From: Raphanus sativus
Lineage: Eukaryota; Streptophyta; Magnoliopsida; Brassicales; Brassicaceae
NCBI RefSeq assembly: GCF_000801105.2
Contig: NC_079516.1
Location: forward strand, 23,473,043 to 23,537,042
Direction of reading: 5' to 3'
Length of the DNA: 64,000 nt
Below are positions 34,436-44,423 of this stretch, in pieces (position 1 is the stretch's first letter; every line of letters starts with the position of its first letter). The notes below the pieces were generated by a model. The model saw only the letters and a list, made by a program, of their open reading frames with translations, searched no databases and was not told the DNA's origin. The translations under genes were made by a program, and so were the position numbers.

Positions 34436-36120
34436 ATGTCTGCTAACGCGGAAAAAGACAAGCAAACGCACGACGGACCAGCCGTCGATGCCAACGCTGA
34501 GAAGACTCCTGCCGGAAACGTATCGACGGTCACTGCCGAAGCAAACACCGCGATGCTGGACCAGGTGAAGGAACTGTTCGCCACCGCCAGAAACGGTCGA
34601 AGAACAAGAGAAACTAATGGCTTCACTCGCTAAACAGGTCAATACCTTAACATCGAAAAGCAAACTCCCGCGCGGATCCACCAAGGTGAGGCGTGTCAGG
34701 AGGCTCGACTTCGGAACTGCCGGAGACCAAGAAAAAGATGCCCCGAGAAAATCCCCGGAACTCATCCTTGACGATACCACTCCGGCGGGGCAGAAGAAAA
34801 CGACAGATAACATCTCATCTCCCGCAAAGGGAAACGAAGGAGACGACGTCGAAAGAATCAATCTGGATATCAGCGATCGATCGGATCCGTCCGACGAAGA
34901 CGCCGACATCCACCACAGAAGGACCTGAAGTCAGTCAGCTAGACTGGCGGCAGCCTTCGAAAAACCCATGACAGAAGAGAAAGAAGACCTCTACTGGTCA
35001 GAGCAAGAGAGGTTGGCTGAAGACCAGACTCGGGCCTATCGCAGCCAACGTAGACAAAGGAGCGCGAACGGCGCCAACGAGATCCATGATTTGCGCGAGT
35101 ACATCGCAAAAACTGCAGCCGAGGTGAAAGCGGTAAAATCGCAGATTCACCACGCAACCAGCACTGCCCCGAGATCGACCTGCTCCTCGAGGAATCGAGA
35201 AAGACCCCGTTCACCTCTCGAATCACAGACGCACGAGTCTCAGATCCCGAGAAAATAAAGCTTCCCACCTACGACGGAACCACAGATCCGAAGGCACATC
35301 TGCAGTCCTTCCAGATTGCGATGGCAAGGTCTCAACTTCCGGAGCGGGAAAAGGACGTCGGCTGCTGGCTTCTATTCGTCGAGAACCTCAGAGGTGCTGC
35401 GCTCGAGTGGTTCTCACACTTGAAAAGAAACTCCATCGGAAGTTTCCGCCAGCTTGCTTCAGCTTTTCTGAAGCAATTCTCCATGTTCATGGACAGGAAA
35501 ACTTCCGACGTAGACCTTTGGAGTCTAATTCAAAAGGAAGACGAACCGCTCCGCGACTACATAAGGAGGTACAAACTCGTGATGTCCAGGTAACAGGCCT
35601 CGACGACAGAGTCGCCATAGACGCCCTGACAAAAACCTCTGGTACAAATCGAAATTCCGAAAGTGGATTTCTTTGGAGAGGCCACGCACCATCCATGACA
35701 CTCTCCACAAGGCGACGGATTTCATCATCATGGAAGAAGAGATGAAAGTCCTAGCACAAAAGCATGGACCGCAGAAAGCGTCCGGCAAGAAGAAAACCTC
35801 TCGTAGCGATAAGTACGTCCATCACGAAGGGGAAGACGTCCAAGGCGAACATAACTACGCCGTCAATTCCGAACAAGGAAGGACCGCCGGAAACACTTGG
35901 ATGCGGAACTCGTACAAGGACAATTCCAGCTGCGAGTTCCATCAGACGAGAGGTCACTCCACCGCCAACTGCAAAGTCCTCGGCGCTAGACTCATTACGA
36001 AGCTGCTTGCCGGCGAACTAGCGACGATCAGGAGCGTGAAAGACCTGCTCCTAGATTCTGACCGTCCGCCGAAGACCAACGGAGCCAATCCTGAGAATAA
36101 CGCTCCTGGAACTCAATCGG
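34436..36120 (+). pseudogene. gag: retrotransposon gag, frameshifted
   Basis: Structural capsid-type protein of the element. The frame opens at ATG 34436 (MSANAEKDKQTHDG) just after the primer site and continues through three or four frames. The capsid domain is clear at 35321-35593: [28 protein letters not shown] and L-R-D-Y-I-R-R-Y. Downstream at about 35930, [14 protein letters not shown] is a CCHC-like knuckle in the 35673-36524 frame. Several indels prevent one continuous protein, so this copy is probably defective. Confidence 0.85.
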
Positions 36121-36329
36121 GCGAAAAACGCGGACGGAGACAAGACGGCGAAGGAAACAACAACAACCGCCAAAGGATCAACATGATCATCGGAGGATCG
36201 CATTTTTACCAGGACTCCGTTTCGTCGATCAAAGCCTACGGACGGAGGGCCGAAACAAGCCCCGAATGGTGTCCAGAGGACGACGTTCGCAATCACGCAA
36301 TCATCTTCGAGGAACAGGATACGGCCGGA

Positions 36330-36985
36330 CTCGATAAACCCCACTACGATCCTCTGGTCATCGACTTGGTGATTCAGGATCTCGAAGTCGGCCGCATCCT
36401 CATCGACACAGGAAGCACGGTCAACATCATGTTCCGCGACACTATGCAGAGGATGAACATACCCCTCGGAGAAGTCATCCCAGAACCAAGACCGTTGACT
36501 GGATTCTCGGCGTCACGTCCATGACCCTCGGAAAAATCAGACTCCCGGTCATGGCTAAAGAAGTCACGAAGATCGTCGAATTCACGGTAGTGGATAACCC
36601 GGCTATCTATAACGCCATAATGGGAACTCCTTGGATAAACGCCATGAAGGCAGTTCCGTCCACTTACCATCTCAGCGTCAAGTTTCCAACACCGACTGGA
36701 ACAACGGTAATCTGGGGAAGCCAAAAACAGTCGCGACTCTGCTTCCTGGCCGAACATAAATTGCGCAGCAATCGGAATGCCCCAGTAGCTAACCCGAAGC
36801 GAACTAAGAAGCATCTGAATATCTCCGAGAACTCAGCAAAGAACAGCTCGGATTTGTCCGAACAGGCCACAACTCAGGATAGCGGGAAAATCCTCGAGTC
36901 CATCGCCGAAAGAACGGATGACCTAACTCCCAACGCGACCACCGACTTAACTGAATCAGTCAAGGCGCCGGAAATCGTGGAGTAA
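36330..36985 (+). pseudogene. retrotransposon aspartic protease region
   Basis: [16 protein letters not shown] carries the D-T-G active site of a retropepsin (D of D-T-G at about 36405). A 1-bp-type frame change at about 36520 leads into [10 protein letters not shown] and [15 protein letters not shown], the usual second half of these proteases. The frame ends at 36985 with no reverse transcriptase after it. Confidence 0.85.
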
Positions 36986-37969
36986 TAGCAACCGCGATAG
37001 AAACAGAACTACGAGATGGCTTGATCCTCGCAAGAGGTACGTAGGCAGCTCGTCGCAACCCGACGAGTTCAGCTATCCCCCTCACCAAAAAGGGGGGGGG
37101 AAAGATGGGGACAAACATCCTTGTACTCCTGCAAAAATACTTTTCACATGTACTCTACATTATAAAGTCCTTAATTCAAATGCTTACTCAACGCATAAAC
37201 ATTACGGAAAACGAAAATCATATCTTTGAGGGACGCGAGACGTCGTTAGTTCCCGAAAAGTCTTGATTCTCCATTCTCCTCCAAACAGTCCATCCGCGAC
37301 TCTAAAAAACTCTATCAAACAGTTTGTCCGCGACTCTAAAGTTCATTTCCGTCGATTGGCCCCGACGGAAAAACATAGAAACGTTTCACTCAATCAAATT
37401 CGTAGTCTGGCTTCTAACGAAGTCCTCTTGCATCCGACAAGGATACCATAGCGCGCTATACAAAAAATCCAAATTTTGGTTAGCTCTTCGTAAAGGAAGT
37501 AGCTCGACTCGTATCCAAACGAATCATATAAGCCGATAAGCACTTCGCAGATTCTAAAACGGTACGAGTCAGGTCGAAATCGCAAACAGGCAAAACGAAA
37601 GCCGATTTGTCATCGCACAGCTTCAGTCCGAAAGTAGACCTAGGTCTTGCCCTAAACCCGGCCTTGCTGGTATCTAAGACATCTCATAGGCATAAGTATC
37701 CAGAATACGAGATTCCAAAATTTGCCTCTTATCGCTTACAAACCTAACGTTCGCTACAAAGTAACCTACGGATCAAGCGACAAAAAAAAAGAGATTGAAT
37801 ACGAAGTGACTGCACGTATTCAAACCCTCTACACTTGACGAAAGTATAAATCAAAACGCAGAATTCATAAAAGCATTCATAGCAGGGATTCAAAAGCCAC
37901 CAACGGCCAAGTCACCGCGACCTCCTAAGGGTCGCAACACATACATACAACAGCCACACTTGGCCTATC
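36986..37969. other. retrotransposon internal spacer
   Basis: No polymerase motifs are seen. An oligo-G tract 'aaaaaggggggggg' at about 37087-37100 follows the end of the protease frame. The rest is non-coding in all frames apart from short chance ORFs. Confidence 0.55.
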
Positions 37970-39749
37970 ACAAATTATAATCGAATGCATAACAATCGGT
38001 TAGAGATATTCCAAACGAGGAGTCGGGCTGGTCGACCTCTTCACCCCCGTCGCCTGCATTCAAACCCGCGCCTACATCCGCCGTATCTTCCGAGACTTGG
38101 ATAGGATTCCACAACTCTCGAATTCTCCCTTCGATCGGAGGAACAAAGGATTCGGCGTTAGCGCATATTCTCATCGAGCCATCCATCGGGCAAGTTCGCC
38201 GGAAAGAGAGAAACCCCACGCTGCATCTTGTGTAGAGTACCGACCGAACCACGACACTCGCGAAAATCGCCTACAAAGTCCTGAGCCTCTTTGTACGCTT
38301 CGAATTCGGTAGAGAAAATTTTCGGCCCTTCGGTTCAGCTCGGCGGCAGCTCTTCTCCGCCCGCTCCTTTCCGCACGAACGAGGGCTCGAGCCTGGACCT
38401 CGGCTTGCCGGCGTTTTTGCTCCTCCACCTCCAACCGATACTTGGCGAATTCCCTTTCCGTTTCCTCCGCTTTGAAACGGGCCAGCCGGGCAGTACGGAA
38501 ACTTCCATCGATCGATGCGTTCCACACTCTCACGGCCTGCAAAGAAGTCGAGGTCAAATAAAAAGAAAAGGGGATTTACTCAAGTTTCAAAACAAACCTC
38601 GTTGACCAAGCGAGCACCCTCCGCAGTCACCTTGTCCCTCTCCTCGTTGTCCAAAGACTCGTCACGGGAAAACGCCGGAGGGAGTTCATCAAAGAAGTCA
38701 CCCGGGGGAGGAACACCCTGATTCTCTGTAGTGAAGTCAGGATCGTATCTCGGCAGCTCACCATCTCCCGACGAGGCCTCGAAAGCAATCCCTTTATCCT
38801 TCCGAGATCTCCGCCTCCGCCTTGAAGGGGCAAAAACGTAGGATCTATCATTGACACAGGGCCGCGTACCGCCTCGCGATCGGTGAAGCGCGACCGCCCC
38901 TCGAATCCGGTCAAGAGTAAAGGAGTTCCAGGAACAAGGCATTGTCCTAAAAATGTCTCTCTTGGTCGAAAGATCGGAAGGAACATGCGCGAGACACCTG
39001 TTCTCTAAAAAAAAAAAAAAAAACACAGTTCAGTACTCGCTTTTCGGATTCTAAGAAAGGGGATGCGACAATCTTACCTCGTTGGTACAACCAGTCCGTC
39101 GGGAATAGGTGGAGAAAGCCTTCCTCGACAGACTCTCCATCTATCCTCACGAAAAAGAAACGGTCAACGTAATCCTTGGCGTGCGAGGTGACTCCATGGA
39201 TTACCGAAAAATTGGTCCTCGCCTTCATGGAGTATACTCCATTGATGCTCGTCGTCTTGGAGTTCCACAACCCTTCGAAGTCAGCAGGGCTAAGGTCCAT
39301 CCCTAACTCGTAACTCAAAATCACAACGCCAAGAACAATGATTCCGATACGGTCGAGAGCCTGAACAATGACCCCAGGGATTGGGAACCACAGTCGGCAT
39401 TGCGTCAGGAACGCCTCGTAGCAAGTAAAGTAACCCTTCGGAGGATGCTCCGAACTCTCATTCCCACGAGGAATGCGAAACATGACTCCCTTCGGAACCT
39501 CATAAAACTCTCGAAGAGTTCCGAGATATTCAGGGATACTTCGCTCGGCGAGTCAGTTTCCTTACGCATCCTCAGAGGTCGCCGGGGAATCGGGATCACG
39601 GGAAGGGGAGCATCAGAACCGAAGACGGCGTCGCAATACGCGCTCCTGTCAATCTCTGGAACCTCGGGTTTCGGAACTTCCTCCTCGGCATGGAAACTAT
39701 CCGAAGACGAGTGAGACTGCCTCCTCGAGGATTTTGATCTTGAAGTCAT
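37970..39749 (-). pseudogene. antisense ORF of Tat-type element (putative gypsy-type transposon domain)
   Basis: It is read on the minus strand from 39749. A Ser-rich start (MTSRSKSSRRQSHSSSD) leads, after a frame change, into 39483-38947 with Y-F-T-C-Y-E-A-F, G-M-D-L-S-P-A-D-F-E-G-L-W and F-L-H-L-F-P-T-D-W. This is the pattern of the plant 'putative gypsy type transposon' domain (Pfam Transposase_28). A probable intron at about 39010-39080 and further exon-like frames follow, with an acidic linker (38580-39000) and a coiled coil rich in E, R, A and Q (38171-38557). Function is unknown. Frame breaks suggest this copy is defective unless introns explain them. Confidence 0.65.
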
Positions 39750-39966
39750 TCTTTTCTTAAAGGTAGAGAGAGAATTGCAAGAGAGAGATTAACTTAAGAT
39801 TCTTGGGTGAAATAAGAATGGTAAAGAATTCACAAGTCTTTATAGGCAAGGATTTGACTATTCACCCCGACCTTCGACACGATTTCGTCTCCATACTTTC
39901 CTCACGAACCATACCGCAAGCTAGGACCTACAAACTCTACGGCTCCTAGCTAGCTGGGGGGCTAAC

Positions 39967-41282
39967 TGTTGGGGTCAAAATCGGTCAAGACGAAATCGAT
40001 GTCCGAAAGTCTCGGAAAAAATGAAAGATGTTAGAGCAACCTCGAGAGACTAATTGTTAATCGAGAAACCTTGGGAAAATATTAAGTTCGAGATTAATCA
40101 TCTCGAAATCAACGGCTAGAAACGTTTTCTACACGAGGAAAACCTACGGAAAACTAAAGAACGCAAAACACGCACAAGCCGAAGGAACCGAGCAGCCGAC
40201 TCCGGTCGCGGCCGTGGCCGCCGGGCGGCTAGCTCCCGCGCTGGCCGTGGCCGCCCGGCGGCTAGCGCCCGTGCTGGCCGTGGCCGCCGGCCGGGCTAGC
40301 CCGTGCTGGCCGTGGCCGCCGGCGGCTAGCGCCCGTGCTGGCCGTGGCCGCCGGGCGGCTAGCCCCCGTGCTGGCCGTGGCCGCCGGCGGCTAGCGCCCG
40401 TGCTGGCCGTGGCCGCAGGCGGCTAGCCCCGTGCTGGCTCGGGTCATCGGCGTTAGTCTTTGTGCATAAGATCTAGGCCCCGGGTCGCCAGAAATCCGTG
40501 TTTTGCGACTTTCCGAGATCCCGCAAACAAAACTCCTTTTCTGCTCCAAGATTTCGGAGAACCCGTAAGACGTCAACGGACGAAAGACTTCGTATAAAAC
40601 GGTGATGGTTATCTTAAAACACCATTCGCCTCAGCAATGGATCGAAGATCTTCCGAAGACTCGACATCCAAGTAGGAGCATTCTTTCAAGAAATCGTAGA
40701 AAACAACGGAAGTCGGAAGACGGCCCGAAAGGGACCAAACCCGATCGGACGGCCCATTTACGATTTTTCTAAAAGATAGATACGACGGGTTACAATTATC
40801 TTCTTCACATAACAAGATAAATGTTAAACTTCCGAAAGGATAAATGTCAAATTTCCGAAAGGATAAATGTCAACTTTCCCGATAAAACACGAAGGCCGAC
40901 GAAAATGGAAAAAGCCCCAGCTCGCGGCAGACTCAGCCCATCAAGAATAGACCGTCATATGGGAGTATATAAGCAAAGCTAGGGCAGAGGAAGGGGGATC
41001 CGAAATCAGAAGAAAGAAACCACTCTAGAGCAACTTAGAACTTAGGCTTATTTCCTTTTTAGCGAGCTGCGACTCAACTAGGTTAGATCTAGGTTTGAGA
41101 CTAGCGACGATCGACAGCTCTTGTGGCCGAGATCTCGACCTGTTGTTCAAACGCTCTCCGCGAATTCGGAAATAAGATCTTTCTTTTACTCTCTTTATTT
41201 TACGCATTTATTCCAAACTAAACTCGTATTAACTTCGTCCGTGCGTGGCCCAGCAGATAAGCCGGGATCCTCGGGGAAAACT
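39967..41282 (+). repeat. 3' LTR, truncated by assembly gap
   Basis: It starts TGTTGGGGTCAAAATCGG like the 5' LTR and matches it up to 'cctcggggaaaact' at 41282. The corresponding 5' LTR has 66 more bases, so the end is missing. Its minisatellite has about eight units against eleven in the 5' LTR, and there are several small indels. The TATATAAG box is at 40966-40973. Confidence 0.9.
40200..40445. repeat. GC-rich minisatellite in the 3' LTR
   Basis: About eight units have the same consensus as in the 5' LTR. One unit is rearranged (ccggccgggctagcc) and one has ccgcaggcggctag. The difference in copy number shows the two LTRs have changed since insertion, or that the array was collapsed in assembly. 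Confidence 0.9.
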
Positions 41283-41382
41283 NNNNNNNNNNNNNNNNNN
41301 NNNNNNNNNNNNNNNNNNNNNNNNNNNNNNNNNNNNNNNNNNNNNNNNNNNNNNNNNNNNNNNNNNNNNNNNNNNNNNNNNN
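41283..41382. other. assembly gap (100 N)
   Basis: Exactly 100 Ns, probably a gap of unknown size. It falls between the end of the 3' LTR and the DC1 gene, so it hides the right edge of the retrotransposon and some DC1 codons. Confidence 1.
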
Positions 41383-42808
41383 ATCGTACATCTATACATG
41401 TGTAACGATTAACGTACCTGAAACCGCTGAAATGATTATAGCAACGTATACATTGAGAAGTTTTGGCGTCTGTATTTGTTTGTAGCATAAAAGGAAAATT
41501 GCTGCAGACATGCCGTTTCTTTCGAGGTAGGTTAGCGCATTTTGTGTGGAGAATGAAACTGCATTGCTGACAACGGAAGAATGGTTCTGAACAAATCTGG
41601 AATGTGCACGCTTCACAAAGGATGTTTTCTTGTAGGATCTCACCATCCTTGTTGATTCGTAAGTTATGATCATGGCTGAAATGTCTTATCGTGTTATCAT
41701 CAATCACCTCGAAAGGCACAATTTCCTCTTCTTCCGGTGTCCCTTCCAGCTCTACCATGTCCCACACATCTTCCCTCGTTGCACATCGTGCATGACCAGC
41801 AAAAGTAGGACATTTGGCGCAAGTATACACTCCATAGAACCCATCCACTTTCTTACGGCAAACTCTGCATTTCCACTCTCCATGACCAAGGCGACGAGTG
41901 TAAGAGACGCGGTGATCGTGGCGGTTGATGTTTATGACGCGTGGTAGATCGATACATTCTCGATGAATCATGAAATTGCATTGAAGACAGAAATAAGGGC
42001 TTCGGTCACCAGTCGTCCCACAAGCATTGCAAGTGAATTCGATGTGTCTAGGAACAAGATGGAGTTGATGCTCATGTGTCGTTAGACTTACAACACCGAG
42101 TGGTGGTGGGTTTTTCATGCAGTCTCCGCATATGCTGAAGTTGCAAACATCACAGTGGTGAACTCCTCCATATAATCTATTTCTGCAAAGTATGCATTCC
42201 TTGTCAGCATAAGTAGGTGCTTCTTCAGGCGCAAAGAATTTGAGTGAGTGTTTGGGATGGGAAGTGTGGTACGCCTCTGGACGGAAAGTGGCACAATGTA
42301 AATGAAAGGACAATTTGCACTGAACACACATATACCAATTGTAAGTGCATAGACAATGGCACACTTGGCAAAATCTCGCGGACGTGTAGTCAGCAACAAC
42401 CTTTGAAGAATGGCAGAGTTCAAGTGGATGCTCGTGTACGCTGGGCTTCTCAAGAATATGAAGTGGGGCTTCTCGCCTTGCACAGTCGAGACCCAACTTG
42501 AAATCACAGATTGAACAAGAATATCCAAAACGGGATTGAGGTTCCCCGCATAAACTGCATGAAAACCCCTTATCATCACAGATGAACAATTTGAGAGGAT
42601 GGTCGGGATGGGAAGAGTGGTTGATTTCTAGCAAGGGATCACCACACTCTTTGTGAAACACAACATGTTCACATCCCAACTCATTGCAACAATACCCTCC
42701 GTAAATGTATTCACGTGACCCACACTGTTTACAACTACCTACAACAAATCGAGTAAAGGGTAACAAAGGATGCTCGTGAATTGATGATGATACCTCTTGT
42801 TTCCCCAT
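41383..42808 (-). pseudogene. DC1-domain (Cys/His-rich C1) protein gene, 3' part displaced
   Basis: A plant-specific DC1 zinc-finger protein; members of this large family are mostly uncharacterised and thought to act in stress or defence signalling. About 475 codons remain uninterrupted from MGKQEVSSSIHEHPL at 42808 to the gap. Repeated H-E-H-P/H-D-H-x-L and C-x2-C spacing gives some seven finger units, for example H-P-L-K-L-F-I-C and C-S-L-C-G. An upstream in-frame ATG at 42961 adds a Lys-rich stretch unlike the family. The decayed duplicate next door conserves the 42808 ATG, so I prefer that start. The C-terminus is cut by the gap and retrotransposon, and its likely remainder is at 32721-32840. 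Reading through the Ns into LTR sequence is an artefact. Confidence 0.85.
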
Positions 42809-43034
42809 TTTTGGATGTTTACAATTCCCAAAACCCAAACCTCTTCTCTTCTCTTGTGTTAATCTTTCTTCTGATTTTTTTTTTCTTAATGAGTTTTGCT
42901 TTCGCAATATTTTAAGGCCAGAGCACATATAATTATTTTTTTCCCCGTTGATAGATCCCATGATTCACGACGTGAGATCTCGTGTATTTCACGATGGCAA
43001 AAGTCAACGATAGATCACTGAAGTTCAAAACTAC

Positions 43035-43345
43035 ACCCGCTACACCTAGTGGAAACAAATCGAGTACAGAATAACAAAGGATGCTCGTGAATTGATGATA
43101 CCCTCTAGTTTTTCCATTTTGAATTTTTCAACTTCCAAAAGCCAAAAATCTCTTCTCCTCTCTTTGTGTCAATTTCTTTCAAATTTTGTTTTTTTTTTTC
43201 GTTAACGGGGCTGAGTTTGCTCTGAAAAGTAAACAAGGCCAAATGCATATGAAATGATTCTTTTATCATTGAGGTTCCTCACGGCTTGAGATCTCGTGAT
43301 TCCCGAAGGCAAATGTCAATGATAGTCAGATCATTGGAAGTTGGA
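43035..43345 (-). pseudogene. duplicated 5' end of the DC1 gene
   Basis: The segment repeats 42730-43030: 'aacaaaggatgctcgtgaat' is common to both, as are 'tctcttct' runs, 'gagatctcgtg' and 'caacgatag'/'caatgatag'. On the minus strand the ATG is kept (M-E-K-L-E-G against M-G-K-Q-E-V), but an indel shifts the frame straight after it. Only promoter, leader and about 25 codons are duplicated. Confidence 0.8.
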
Positions 43346-44423
43346 GCATTTAATTATGGGAAAATTGGAAATATGGAACAAATAATCTACTACATTGTCT
43401 CTATACCATATATTGAACATAAAGTTGTCCCAATACCATAATTTTTTGTATAATCCCCATTAACCCCCTATTATAAACATAATTATATATTTTTAATATT
43501 TTTCGTAATTGATTAATAAAATCATTAATTAATTGGTTTAAAAAAAAAAACAGATAAGAGAAGGGGTTTGTCGGGATCGACTCTATTTTCCCCCAAATTG
43601 AGTTCCTTAGAACCCTAAAAAATCTCTCTCCTTCGTTCTACTCTAGAGAGCAAATCGGAGACAAATTAGGAGCTATACATCTCGACGCTGCTTCTCTTCG
43701 CCGGCTCCGGTGTTCGTTCTCCCCTCTTCGACTCCGCGGTGGTTTTCTTCATAAACCAACGCTCTCCTACACCAAACCCACTTCGCGGTCTTGCTCTCAG
43801 GTAACTCGTCGGAACTCTCTAGCTTCTTCCTCGTGATTTTGATTTCTCACTCATGTCTTATTATAAGCGATTTTCGGGTTTGGTCTAGGACTTGGGATTC
43901 GTTGCATGTCTTTCTCTCTTTCACTTCAGTGTTCTTAATCACGATTTGAGTGTAATAGGTTTCGTTATTTTGTTTGTATGAATGATTTAGCTATCTAGGA
44001 TATGAAAGTAGCTTACTTTGATTATTTTGTGGTCAACGAGTTGGTCTCATGACTTATATACAGTTTATGTTGTGTCTTTTTGTGACATTGATGTAAATGG
44101 AGAGGGCATTTTGCTTCGGTTTAACATCTGAAAAGCTTGTAAACTATTTAGTTTATGTTTCATGTTTGGTGTAAGGCTTATAAAGATGTTTTGCCTTTGT
44201 TTTTCTATTTGATTTGAGTGGTTTTTGTGGTTACCGAGTTGAGTTGTTATCTCACTGCTATACAATCGTGTTGTTTTGTTTAGTGAGAATGATATATGAA
44301 TGGTATTTGGTCTCGTTTTTGAACACTTATCTTTGTTTTGTTTTGACTAAGATGTCAGAGTGATGAATTATTCTAGCATGAATTGAGCCTGTGGTGATTG
44401 TATTTGTTTCATTGTTCACAGGT

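Larger units (their letters stand above)
32841..41282 (+). mobile_element. Ty3/gypsy LTR retrotransposon, Tat type, without polymerase
   Basis: The element has two long direct repeats, a gag-protease region in several broken frames (34436-36985), and a spliced-looking antisense ORF region before the 3' LTR (37970-39749, minus). I find no reverse transcriptase, RNase H or integrase motif, so it would depend on another element to move. A primer-binding-like 'tttggcgctagaagg' follows the 5' LTR at 34370. A purine tract 'tggggggctaac' precedes the 3' LTR. Its 3' end runs into an assembly gap. Antisense ORFs in this position are known from the Tat/Ogre lineage. It is inserted in a DC1 gene. Confidence 0.85.

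Noticed and set aside
40214..40426. Ala/Arg-rich ORF in the 3' LTR
   Set aside because: It is a translation of the GC-rich minisatellite, not a gene.
41195..42961. 588-residue continuous frame for the DC1 protein
   Set aside because: It passes through 100 Ns and then translates LTR sequence, so the last 60 or so residues are an artefact. The N-terminal extension before 42808 is unlike the family and is not supported by the duplicated 5' end.
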